A DNA stretch of 8,665 nt from an uncultured Flavobacterium sp. (GCF_937876455.1 NZ_CALFIG010000286.1:1-8665), one strand, 5' to 3'; counted from the stretch's first letter, positions 1 to 6,303 are shown. The notes: generated by a model not told the origin, from the letters alone. A program made the numbers and translations.

Positions 1-208
1 CACCATCTGAGTCTAGTATTCTAAAAATGCATTTGAATGTTTCGATTTTGACTTTTTCAAATATTTTTTCGTTCAAACTGAAGTTAAAGGTGGGTACATC
101 AACATGAATAGCATTCAAACTACTTACCAAGAAGATATTGACAAAGCTTCTCAGCATTTCTGGTTTTTACAAAGAGTGATTAGTGTAGGTGGTATTTTTA
201 AAATTTAA
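1..208. other. Unresolved left-edge region, possible gene remnant
   Basis: No gene can be called with confidence here. On the + strand, the frame ending with TAA at 206-208 is open back to a stop at 14-16. Its end reads as a plausible protein tail (last residues VISVGGIFKI), with A/T-rich third positions like the neighbours and a terminator just downstream. However, it has no start codon before ATG 104. The next + frame is open from the window edge to TGA 105-107, which overlaps that ATG. On the - strand, a frame starts at ATG 157-155 and stays open for 52 codons to the window edge (MLRSFVNIFLV...RILDSDG). It is codon-aligned with the first + frame, so at most one of the two is likely real. 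The terminator position favours a + strand gene end, possibly frameshifted. I do not recognise any product. Confidence 0.25.
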
Positions 209-222
209 TATACCCAAACTTT

Positions 223-263
223 TAAAAAAAAATGTGATAATTTGACTTATCACGTTTTTTTTT
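223..263. terminator. Bidirectional intrinsic terminator
   Basis: GTGATAA (234-240) and TTATCAC (247-253) form a perfect 7-bp stem around a 6-base loop. The stem is flanked by an A-run on the left and a T-run (255-263) on the right that can extend the pairing. The T-run follows the stem on the + strand and the A-run gives the same arrangement on the - strand. It insulates the promoter at 273-304 from transcription entering from the left. Confidence 0.8.
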
Positions 264-272
264 AGTCAAAAA

Positions 273-304
273 TTTTGTTGAATAAAAAAATATTTTTAAC
301 TTTG
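273..304 (+). promoter_or_regulatory. Bacteroidota-type promoter of the membrane-protein/regulator operon
   Basis: The -7 box TAACTTTG (297-304) matches TAnnTTTG exactly. A -33 element TTG (275-277, within TTTTG) lies 19 bases upstream, the classical flavobacterial spacing. Transcription should start about 7 bases downstream of the -7 box. That leaves a leader of only about 15 bases before ATG 325, with no Shine-Dalgarno sequence visible. Confidence 0.75.
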
Positions 305-320
305 TATTTCAAAGTACTTT
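299..320. promoter_or_regulatory. Palindromic operator, copy 1
   Basis: The inverted repeat ACTTTG (299-304), 5-base spacer, CAAAGT (310-315) overlaps the second half of the -7 box and the expected start site. It runs into a second, overlapping 10-bp palindrome AAAGTACTTT (311-320). The same arrangement recurs before creD at 1651-1672. Half-site centres are 11 bases apart, about one helical turn, which suits a winged-helix dimer. The likely ligand is the regulator encoded at 1334-1630 (inference). The position predicts repression. Confidence 0.6.
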
Positions 321-324
321 AATT

Positions 325-948
325 ATGGATAACGAAAAATATATTAATGACATTTCTGAAATCAAAAGCTTAATGAATAAATCAACACGTTTTATTTCAT
401 TAAGTGGTTTATCTGGAATTTTAGCAGGTGTTTATGCGTTAGTTGGTGCGTATTTAGCTTATAAAACTATTTACTTTGACACTTCAACAATGGGTGAATA
501 CCGTGATTTAATCATTTCATATGAAGCAATAGTTCGTTTGTTATTAATTGCAATTTCTGTTTTAACACTTTCAATTTTATCTGGTATTGGTTTTAGCATT
601 CGAAAAGCAAGAAAAAGCAATGAAAATGTATGGAACACCGCATCTAAAAGATTAGTTATCAATTTTATGATTCCATTAGCAACTGGTGGATTTTTTATTA
701 TTTTTTTAATTGAAAAAAACATTTTTGGACTTATAGCTCCTCTAACCCTAATATTCTACGGATTAGCTTGTGTTAATGCAAGTAAATATACGTTAGGTGA
801 TGTGCGTTATTTAGGAATTACAATGATTACCTTAGGAATGCTATCTACTTGGTTTTTAGGTTATGGTTTATTATTTTGGGCTTTAGGTTTTGGAGTATGC
901 CATATTTTATACGGAAGCTTAATGTATTTTAAATACGAGAGAAAGTAG
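325..948 (+). CDS. Six-helix integral membrane protein, function unknown
   Basis: I do not recognise a named family. This 207-residue protein has a short charged N-terminus (residues 1-20) followed by about six hydrophobic helices, near residues 23-48, 67-92, 110-129, 133-152, 160-180 and 182-203. A basic stretch around 92-109 after the second helix is probably cytoplasmic. No catalytic motif or signal peptide is apparent. ATG 325 is the natural start: it lies about 20 bases after a good -7 box and no earlier in-frame start fits the promoter. The stop is followed after one base by the next ATG (950), so this is the first gene of a tight operon with the EF-hand protein and the winged-helix regulator. 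The operon position suggests an envelope role linked to CreD (inference). Confidence 0.85.
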   Translation: MDNEKYINDISEIKSLMNKSTRFISLSGLSGILAGVYALVGAYLAYKTIYFDTSTMGEYRDLIISYEAIVRLLLIAISVLTLSILSGIGFSIRKARKSNENVWNTASKRLVINFMIPLATGGFFIIFLIEKNIFGLIAPLTLIFYGLACVNASKYTLGDVRYLGITMITLGMLSTWFLGYGLLFWALGFGVCHILYGSLMYFKYERK

Positions 949-949
949 T

Positions 950-1333
950 ATGTATTTTTTGATTGGTTTGAGTGTACTTTTTCTTTTTTGCATTTATTGG
1001 CTAAGAAAGAAAAAAATAAGCTACTTTAAAATAATTACAATATCATCAATCAGTTTATTTTTAATTTTCGCTTTATCTTTAAAATATTCTGAATATAAAG
1101 ACAAACAAGAAGTAAGAAAATTTGATTTAAATAAAAATGGTAAGATTGAAGGAAATGAATATACATATGAATATGAACAATTAGAATTAAATATCATCAC
1201 TGACAATGGAACAAATCAATTTTATATTTTTGGCTATCCTTTTTGTTTAGTTTACGGAATCATCATTGTATTAATTTATTACATCCTAACAAAACTTATA
1301 ACCTTTATATCACCCACTTTTAGACTATTTTAA
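950..1333 (+). CDS. Small membrane protein with a single EF-hand calcium loop
   Basis: This 127-residue protein has hydrophobic helices near residues 1-18, 27-44 and 97-118. Between the second and third lies a soluble stretch with one textbook 12-residue EF-hand loop, DLNKNGKIEGNE (residues 59-70). Ligand positions are D59, N61, N63, K65 (backbone) and E70, with glycine at loop position 6 and isoleucine at position 8. The RKKK cluster after helix 1 is probably cytoplasmic, which would place the loop in the periplasm. A single EF-hand of this type is known to bind calcium, often as a dimer. The gene begins 1 base after its upstream neighbour and ends directly at the regulator's ATG, so translation is probably coupled. 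The name and function are unknown; the loop is seen, while calcium sensing is inferred. Confidence 0.82.
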   Translation: MYFLIGLSVLFLFCIYWLRKKKISYFKIITISSISLFLIFALSLKYSEYKDKQEVRKFDLNKNGKIEGNEYTYEYEQLELNIITDNGTNQFYIFGYPFCLVYGIIIVLIYYILTKLITFISPTFRLF

Positions 1334-1630
1334 ATGCTCAATATCATACAAAATATTAACAAAGCTTTTGATCATCGAATTCGTTTAGGAATTATGTCGG
1401 TTTTGATGGTTAATGAAAATGCCGATTTTAATACATTAAAAGAACTTTTAGGTGTAACCGATGGTAATTTAGCTTCACACACAAAAGCACTAGAAATAGA
1501 AAATTACATTCAAATTGATAAACAGTTCATTGGCAAAAAACCAAATACAAAATATAGCGCCACTAAAGAAGGAAGACAAGCCTTTACTGCACATATTGAT
1601 GCACTTGAAAAATTAATTAAAAAAACGTAA
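1334..1630 (+). CDS. Winged helix-turn-helix transcriptional regulator (HTH_34 / ArsR-like)
   Basis: This 98-residue protein is almost entirely one DNA-binding domain. It has an N-terminal helix (KAFDHRIRLGIMSVL, about 10-24) and a helix-turn-helix at about 32-54 with recognition helix DGNLASHTKALE. A basic wing follows at about 59-76 (IGKKPNTKYSATKEG), then a C-terminal helix to residue 98 that probably dimerises. This is the stand-alone winged-helix type seen in many Bacteroidota genomes. There is no effector domain or cysteine metal site. ATG 1334 abuts the preceding stop codon (TAAATG), indicating translational coupling. The palindromes at 299-320 and 1651-1672 flank its operon and fit a dimeric autoregulator that also controls creD (inference). 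Confidence 0.9.
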   Translation: MLNIIQNINKAFDHRIRLGIMSVLMVNENADFNTLKELLGVTDGNLASHTKALEIENYIQIDKQFIGKKPNTKYSATKEGRQAFTAHIDALEKLIKKT

Positions 1631-1648
1631 CTCTATTTTTTTACAAAT

Positions 1649-1672
1649 TAACTTTGAAATTCAAAGTACTTT
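1649..1672 (+). promoter_or_regulatory. creD promoter -7 box with palindromic operator, copy 2
   Basis: The -7 box TAACTTTG (1649-1656) overlaps an inverted repeat ACTTTG (1651-1656), 5-base spacer, CAAAGT (1662-1667), followed by AAAGTACTTT (1663-1672). This is the same compound palindrome as at 299-320, in the same register with the -7 box. Unlike the first copy, no TTG sits about 19 bases upstream, so the promoter is probably weaker or relies partly on read-through from the upstream operon. The expected leader to ATG 1700 is about 37 bases. Confidence 0.65.
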
Positions 1673-1699
1673 TATATTATTAATTTAAACTCTATTAAC

Positions 1700-2986
1700 A
1701 TGGAAAATCAAACAGAAAACAAATCATTTTTTAAAACAACAACCGCAAAAATGATGATGGTTGGAATGCTAACATTTGTATTATTAATTCCTTTATTCTT
1801 TGTACAGGATTTAATAAGTGAACGAAGTATGAGACAAAAAGAAGTTATTGCAGAAACAACATCAAAATGGGGAGGTAGCATTTATCTTTACGGGCCTATT
1901 TTAAAAGTTCCTTATAAAAATCCAATTTCAGGAAAAACAAACTTTGCCTACTTTTTTCCAGAAATCCTTAAAGCTGACATAAATGCAAAAATGGAAAAAC
2001 CATTAGAAAGAGGCATATATAAGTCAAATGTTTTTTCTACAAAAATGAATTTTAATGGAAATTTTATACAGCCTAATTTTCAAACACAAAATATTCCAGA
2101 GACAAATATTTATTGGAATCAATCCAAAATTATTATTCATACAACAAATTTAAAAAGTCTAAAAGATGAAGTTAATATTAAAATTGGAAATGAAAATCTT
2201 AAATTCGAGCCTGTAAATTCAAATGATAATGTTAATCTAGAAACATTAGAATCTAATCTATTTAACCTTAAGTCATTACCCAGTTCAACTAAATTCAATT
2301 TTGATATTTCATTCAATGGAAGTAATCAAATAAAGATCATTCCTGTGGGAAAAATAACTGAAACAAAAATGACTTCTGATTGGAATTCTCCAAATTTCAA
2401 CGGAAACTTCTCTCCTATTTCTAGAGAAATTAATGACAATGGATTTAAAGCAAATTGGAAAATTTTACATTTTAACAGACCTTTTGCTCAAAAATATTTT
2501 GAATCCTTACCCGATTTATCTAATTATGCTTTTGCAACTGATTTCATAACGCCAATTGATGAATATCAACAAAATGAACGAGTAAGTAAATATGGTTTTT
2601 TAGTAATTGGATTAACCTTTTTAATCTTCTTTTTAATTCAATCAATAAGCAAAATTAATATTCACATTTTTCAATATTCAATGATAGGTATTGCTTTAAT
2701 AATGTTTTATACACTTTTGATTTCCATCACGGAACACAGTAGTTTTACATTTGCGTATTTTATTGCTGCGAGTTCAGTAATAGCAATGATTTCGTTATAT
2801 TCAATTTCAATATTAAAAGATAAAAAATTTCCACTTTTCATTGGTATATCTTTAACCGTATTATATACATTTATCTTTGTAATTATTCAATTAGAAGATT
2901 ATGCTCTATTAGTAGGCAGCATAGGATTATTTACGATTTTAGCAGCCGTAATGTACTTTTCAAGAAAGATTGAATGGAATAAATAA
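1700..2986 (+). CDS. creD: Inner-membrane protein CreD (cell envelope integrity)
   Basis: At 428 residues it is close to the usual CreD length of about 450. The domain order fits: a single N-terminal helix (about 17-36), a large periplasmic domain (about 40-295), then a C-terminal bundle of about five to six helices (about 298-315, 321-343, 350-371, 376-396, 400-419). Family hallmarks I recognise are GGSIYLYGPILKVPY early in the periplasmic part, IDEYQQNERVSKYG (about 286-299) just before the bundle, FYTLLISITEHSSFTFAY in the bundle and a final MYFSRKIEW. In E. coli, creD is induced by the CreBC two-component system and affects envelope properties and colicin tolerance; its biochemical role is unknown. 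Here no CreBC genes are visible, and a winged-helix regulator with a shared operator lies upstream. A terminator follows the stop. Confidence 0.92.
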   Translation: MENQTENKSFFKTTTAKMMMVGMLTFVLLIPLFFVQDLISERSMRQKEVIAETTSKWGGSIYLYGPILKVPYKNPISGKTNFAYFFPEILKADINAKMEKPLERGIYKSNVFSTKMNFNGNFIQPNFQTQNIPETNIYWNQSKIIIHTTNLKSLKDEVNIKIGNENLKFEPVNSNDNVNLETLESNLFNLKSLPSSTKFNFDISFNGSNQIKIIPVGKITETKMTSDWNSPNFNGNFSPISREINDNGFKANWKILHFNRPFAQKYFESLPDLSNYAFATDFITPIDEYQQNERVSKYGFLVIGLTFLIFFLIQSISKINIHIFQYSMIGIALIMFYTLLISITEHSSFTFAYFIAASSVIAMISLYSISILKDKKFPLFIGISLTVLYTFIFVIIQLEDYALLVGSIGLFTILAAVMYFSRKIEWNK

Positions 2987-2991
2987 AAAAC

Positions 2992-3026
2992 AAAAACTCC
3001 GACAAATTGAACTGTCGGAGTTTTTT
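2992..3026. terminator. Bidirectional terminator between convergent genes
   Basis: CTCCGACA (2997-3004) pairs with TGTCGGAG (3013-3020) around an 8-base loop. An A-run precedes the stem and a T-run (3021-3026) follows it. The symmetry allows termination of creD from the left and of the sugar transporter gene from the right, using one hairpin. Confidence 0.9.
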
Positions 3027-3046
3027 ATTTTAACTTGTATTTTAGT

Positions 3047-4807
3047 TTAATGACTTCCTTCTAATTCAATAGCGTCCACATCAATATTTTGTTTCTTTAA
3101 TAAACCTTTTACTAAAAAAGCAAATAACGTTAAATAAGCAAAACAAATTACAGCTACAATATACGATTGATGAATCCCAATTATATCTGATAATTTACCC
3201 TGAATAGGCGGAATAATACCTCCTCCTAAAATCATCATAATTAAAAAAGCTGAACCCTGAGACGTATATTTTCCTAATCCAATAATAGATAAACTAAATA
3301 TTGCTGGCCACATGATACTACATGCTAATCCACCTGCTAAAAAGGCATAAATAGCAACCGTACCTACCGAAAATAAACCTATAAGCATTGCAACTAAACC
3401 AAACAAGCCAAAAATCATTAATGTTCGAGCTGGTTTATCTTTACTTAAAAAGAAAGCTACAATTTGAGCCACAACACAAATTACATAATAATAAAGAGGT
3501 TTCATATCTTTTCCAGAAATGCTATTTACGCCTATAATAATACCAAAGGCAACCAAAGGAATTATAATTAATGCAATTGTTCTTTTGCCTCCTTTTAAAT
3601 TAAAAACACTGATTGCACCAGCCCATCTACCAATCATGAGACTCCCCCAATACATCGAAATATAAGGTGCAATATCTGACGATTGTAAACTACCAAATTC
3701 TTTTAATTTTAATAATTCACCTAAATTACTCCCTATTGCCACTTCTACGCCTACATATACAAAAATGGCCAACATACCCAATACTAACTGAGGGTATTGC
3801 ATAGCTCCCCATCCTGTTGCTTTTTTTTGAGCGGATACATAAGAGAGTAAAATACCACCAATAACTACTGCTAAAGCACCTGTAAGCCATAACATTCTCG
3901 ATTTTTCAAGGGGTTCTTTTAATGCTTTTACTTCAGCTTTTTTTGCGGCAATAAGCCCCTCAAAAGAGAGAACAGGATTTTGTATTTCTTTATTTGCTTT
4001 TTCAAATGCTGTGATTGCTTTTTCTAATTTTTCAATTTTTAAGGCTTCCGCACTTTTATAACTTTGAAATATAGGTGTAAACATAACCGCTAACAATACC
4101 GTCATGACAATTAATGTACGTAAGGCTTTATTTGCCTTTTCCATAGGTTCATCAGATACACCTGCTGGTACTTTTTTTGAAAAGAAAAATAAAGCAGCGG
4201 CAGCCAAAAACAATACACCTACACCCACATAGAGTAATACTACTTTGTTTAATTCTAAGGCTTTTATTTGTTCATCTGATACCGAAGCAGCAGTTCCAAA
4301 TAAAGCTAATGCCACTACGATAGGTCCAATTGTTGTACCAAACGAATTAATTCCACCACCTAAATTTACTCTACTTGCACCTGTTTTTGGATCACCTAAT
4401 AGAATAGCAAAAGGATTAGCAGCGGTTTGTTGCAAAGAAAAACCTAAGGCTACAATAAACAAGCCCATTAACATACCCGCGTAAATACTAGCTTCTACAG
4501 CTACAATCATAGCTCCTGCTCCTAAAGCAGAAAATAACAAGCCATATACGATACTCTTTTTATACCCCCAAGATCCTACAATATCTTTTCCTGATCCATT
4601 TCCTAATGCAAATAAAAGTAATGCACCCACATAATAAGCCGTATAAAAAGCAAAATCGACTAATTGAGATTGAAACTGATCTAACGAAAAGTAACTTTTA
4701 CAAAAAGGAATAAAAATACTATTTCCTGCTGCAATAAAACCCCAAAAGAAAAACACTGTAATAAGCGTATACAATGCTGGGTAATTGGTTTGTTGGTTTG
4801 AATTCAT
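3047..4807 (-). CDS. FucP/GluP-type sugar transporter (FHS family, MFS) with extra helices
   Basis: This inner-membrane sugar permease resembles the fucose and glucose/galactose:H+ symporters. Family signatures seen are FFFWGF near residue 19, NSIFIPF (29-35), LQQTAANPFAILLG (125-138), SRVNLGGGINSFGTTIGP (145-162), YVGVEVAIGS (351-360) and a C-terminal SAFLIMMILGGGIIPPIQG (519-537). It has 586 residues against about 410-440 for the family. One insertion (about 210-337) carries two extra hydrophobic helices (about 231-249, 306-325) around a charged coiled-coil stretch (about 252-304), predicted periplasmic. A second insertion adds helices at about 409-430 and 438-455. The two acidic residues essential in E. 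coli FucP (Asp46, Glu135, from memory) align with Ser30 and Gln127. The exact sugar cannot be stated. It appears monocistronic, with a promoter at 4842-4849 and a shared terminator downstream. Confidence 0.88.
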   Translation of the reverse strand: MNSNQQTNYPALYTLITVFFFWGFIAAGNSIFIPFCKSYFSLDQFQSQLVDFAFYTAYYVGALLLFALGNGSGKDIVGSWGYKKSIVYGLLFSALGAGAMIVAVEASIYAGMLMGLFIVALGFSLQQTAANPFAILLGDPKTGASRVNLGGGINSFGTTIGPIVVALALFGTAASVSDEQIKALELNKVVLLYVGVGVLFLAAAALFFFSKKVPAGVSDEPMEKANKALRTLIVMTVLLAVMFTPIFQSYKSAEALKIEKLEKAITAFEKANKEIQNPVLSFEGLIAAKKAEVKALKEPLEKSRMLWLTGALAVVIGGILLSYVSAQKKATGWGAMQYPQLVLGMLAIFVYVGVEVAIGSNLGELLKLKEFGSLQSSDIAPYISMYWGSLMIGRWAGAISVFNLKGGKRTIALIIIPLVAFGIIIGVNSISGKDMKPLYYYVICVVAQIVAFFLSKDKPARTLMIFGLFGLVAMLIGLFSVGTVAIYAFLAGGLACSIMWPAIFSLSIIGLGKYTSQGSAFLIMMILGGGIIPPIQGKLSDIIGIHQSYIVAVICFAYLTLFAFLVKGLLKKQNIDVDAIELEGSH

Positions 4808-4841
4808 ATTAATTTTTTGGTTAGTTTGATTATTATGTTTT

Positions 4842-4849
4842 CAAATTTA
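4842..4849 (-). promoter_or_regulatory. Candidate -7 box of the sugar transporter gene
   Basis: Read on the - strand, TAAATTTG matches TAnnTTTG and lies 34 bases before the ATG at 4807. A perfect TTG is not present at the ideal -33 distance; the triplet there is TTT. The surrounding region is A+T-rich, as expected for a flavobacterial promoter. Confidence 0.5.
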
Positions 4850-4912
4850 GAACAATATTTTAATAAAAAAAGTATTGTATAGTTTTTATAGCACTATTAA
4901 AAGACACAACAA

Positions 4913-4940
4913 CTAAAAAAAATCCTGATAAATCAGGATT
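4913..4940 (-). terminator. Terminator of the LKR-like gene
   Basis: On the - strand, AATCCTGA and TCAGGATT form a perfect 8-bp stem with a 4-base loop (4921-4940). A run of T follows immediately (seen as A-run 4915-4920 on the + strand). It would end the transcript that starts upstream of 6275, leaving a 3' untranslated region of about 130 bases that contains the structured element at 4960-5025. Confidence 0.8.
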
Positions 4941-4959
4941 CAAAAGGTATATAGATTAC

Positions 4960-5025
4960 TACTAGCCCAGATGGAAGTGGCATCTTTTTAAATGTAATTT
5001 AAAAAATAAAACGGACAGCTGGATA
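4960..5025. ncRNA. Structured element resembling a repeated flavobacterial RNA motif (Flavo-1-like?)
   Basis: Read on the + strand, the conserved-looking blocks AGCCCAGATGGAAGTGGCAT (4964-4983) and CGGACAGCTGG (5012-5022) flank a perfect hairpin. The hairpin has a 9-bp stem TTTTTAAAT / ATTTAAAAA (4985-4993 with 4997-5005) and a 3-base loop. CCAG (4967-4970) can pair with CTGG (5019-5022), giving an outer helix, an asymmetric internal loop and an inner hairpin. From memory, elements with these two blocks and a variable inner hairpin recur between genes in Flavobacterium genomes, and this may be the Rfam Flavo-1 RNA motif; I cannot confirm the match. The sense strand is uncertain. On the - strand it would lie in the 3' untranslated region of the gene at 5070-6275. 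No protein is encoded here. Confidence 0.5.
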
Positions 5026-5069
5026 TATGGTAAACAGATACTATAAAGGCCTTTAATGCTTCAAAAAAA

Positions 5070-6275
5070 CTACTCTTTGCCGTCTACATAATCTTGTAAA
5101 TAGGCAAAACGGGGGGTTAATTTTCCGTTTTCAGTAATTTTGGCTCTTTCCAAAATTCCGTCTGTATCGTTATTGTAAAAAGCGGGTATTACATGCTGTA
5201 AAAACATTTCGCCAAAGCCTTCACTTGCATCACGAGGCAATTCGCAAGGTAAATTATCTACTGCCATTACTACAACGGCTCCCGGATGAAAAACATCTAC
5301 TTCTTTATGTTCGCTTGGTAAATAACCATACAATGGTTCGGCAATTGTACTTGCTCTAAGTGTACAAGCTACTGGACCGTCAATATCACATGAAATATCA
5401 GCGACCACTTTTAACTTACAAGCAGGAGAAGCCAACATTTCTTTTGTCAGAATAATTGGAGCACCATTTCCGTAAAAATGACCGGCCATAAAAACATCAG
5501 AAACTTCAGCAAATCGTTCAAAATCAGAAACATAAGATTCAGGATATGTATAAAAATCTGCTTTACCTAAAACTTGACCGTCTATTCTTTTATTATAATC
5601 CAATACATCAATAATGGTATAAACAGGTTGCGCAAACGTTTTGCTTAAATAGTCTTCAACCGAAACTTGCTTTACCTTCATAGCATCCAACATTTCTTTG
5701 GCGCCATGTGCGACTTTTCCAGAACCCGTAAGCACAATTTTAATGTTTGGGTAAATTTGTTTTTTTAATTGCTCCACTAGAGCGGCTTGATTTGCTAATG
5801 TTTCTGCTTTTGGCAAATGAAACAATTCAAACTTTAAACCAAAAGCTCTTATACCATTATATGCTCCTACAATACCTGCATAACGGCCAAAGCCTATAAG
5901 TCGATTATTCGTTGAATTTACAATCGTTTCATGATCATACAATTCGATATTTTTATCTAAAACAGCTTGTAATAATTTTCTATTATAAGCTTGTTTTTTA
6001 ATGGTATGCGAAAAAAAGAAATATTTTTTGTTTGGAATTAAAGCCTCTACAGGTACTTCTTTTACCCCTAATAACACATCACATGAAGATACGTCTTCGG
6101 CAACTTGAAAACCTAGCTGCTGATAGTCTTCATCTTTGAAAATTCTGATTGGTGAGACTTCAACCATGAAATCGGCTAATGGAAACTTAGTTTTACATTC
6201 CAGTAATTTTTCTGGTGAAAACACAACACGCCTATCTGGTGGATTTTTACGTTCTTTAATAATTCCAAATTTCAT
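5070..6275 (-). CDS. Lysine-ketoglutarate reductase-like (saccharopine-forming) dehydrogenase
   Basis: This 401-residue enzyme belongs to the alanine dehydrogenase / saccharopine dehydrogenase group, with an AlaDh_PNT-like N-terminal domain and an NAD(P)-binding Rossmann core. It closely resembles the LKR half of animal and plant aminoadipate-semialdehyde synthase, which joins lysine and 2-oxoglutarate to make saccharopine. Matching motifs are KERKNPPDRRVVFSP (7-21), FFFSHTIKKQAYN (86-98), GFGRYAGIVGAYN (128-140), the nucleotide loop VLTGSGKVAHGA (181-192), VADISCDIDG (291-300) and AVDNLPCELPRDASEGFG (338-355). Lys93 aligns with the catalytic Lys77 of yeast Lys1. The saccharopine-oxidising half is absent and no partner gene is seen here. 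Automatic pipelines might call it alanine dehydrogenase or a generic NAD(P)-dependent oxidoreductase. ATG 6275 lies 20 bases after a -7 box. It is transcribed alone, divergent from ssrA. Confidence 0.8.
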   Translation of the reverse strand: MKFGIIKERKNPPDRRVVFSPEKLLECKTKFPLADFMVEVSPIRIFKDEDYQQLGFQVAEDVSSCDVLLGVKEVPVEALIPNKKYFFFSHTIKKQAYNRKLLQAVLDKNIELYDHETIVNSTNNRLIGFGRYAGIVGAYNGIRAFGLKFELFHLPKAETLANQAALVEQLKKQIYPNIKIVLTGSGKVAHGAKEMLDAMKVKQVSVEDYLSKTFAQPVYTIIDVLDYNKRIDGQVLGKADFYTYPESYVSDFERFAEVSDVFMAGHFYGNGAPIILTKEMLASPACKLKVVADISCDIDGPVACTLRASTIAEPLYGYLPSEHKEVDVFHPGAVVVMAVDNLPCELPRDASEGFGEMFLQHVIPAFYNNDTDGILERAKITENGKLTPRFAYLQDYVDGKE

Positions 6276-6295
6276 ATTTAGGGTCTTTTAAGTTA

Positions 6296-6303
6296 CAAAT
6301 ATA
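6296..6303 (-). promoter_or_regulatory. Candidate -7 box of the LKR-like gene
   Basis: On the - strand, TATATTTG matches TAnnTTTG and lies 20 bases before ATG 6275, giving a very short leader like that of the gene at 325. No clear TTG sits at the -33 position. Confidence 0.5.

Noticed and set aside
471..722. 83-codon open frame on the - strand inside the first membrane-protein gene
   Set aside because: It is antisense to a well-supported gene with a promoter, has no promoter of its own and no recognisable domain.
1021..1206. 61-codon - strand open frame opposite the EF-hand protein gene
   Set aside because: It is a shadow of the + strand gene, which has operon spacing and a clear EF-hand motif.
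4059..4070. TAACTTTGAAAT, identical to the first part of the creD operator
   Set aside because: It lies within the transporter coding sequence and the second half-site CAAAGT is absent, so it is probably a chance match.
4245..4484. 79-codon + strand open frame inside the sugar transporter gene
   Set aside because: It is antisense to a conserved transporter region containing family signatures and has no promoter or known domain.
5045..5054. Palindrome AAAGGCCTTT just downstream of the LKR-like gene
   Set aside because: It is only 10 bp, has no spacer or T-run and no second copy; nothing supports a function.
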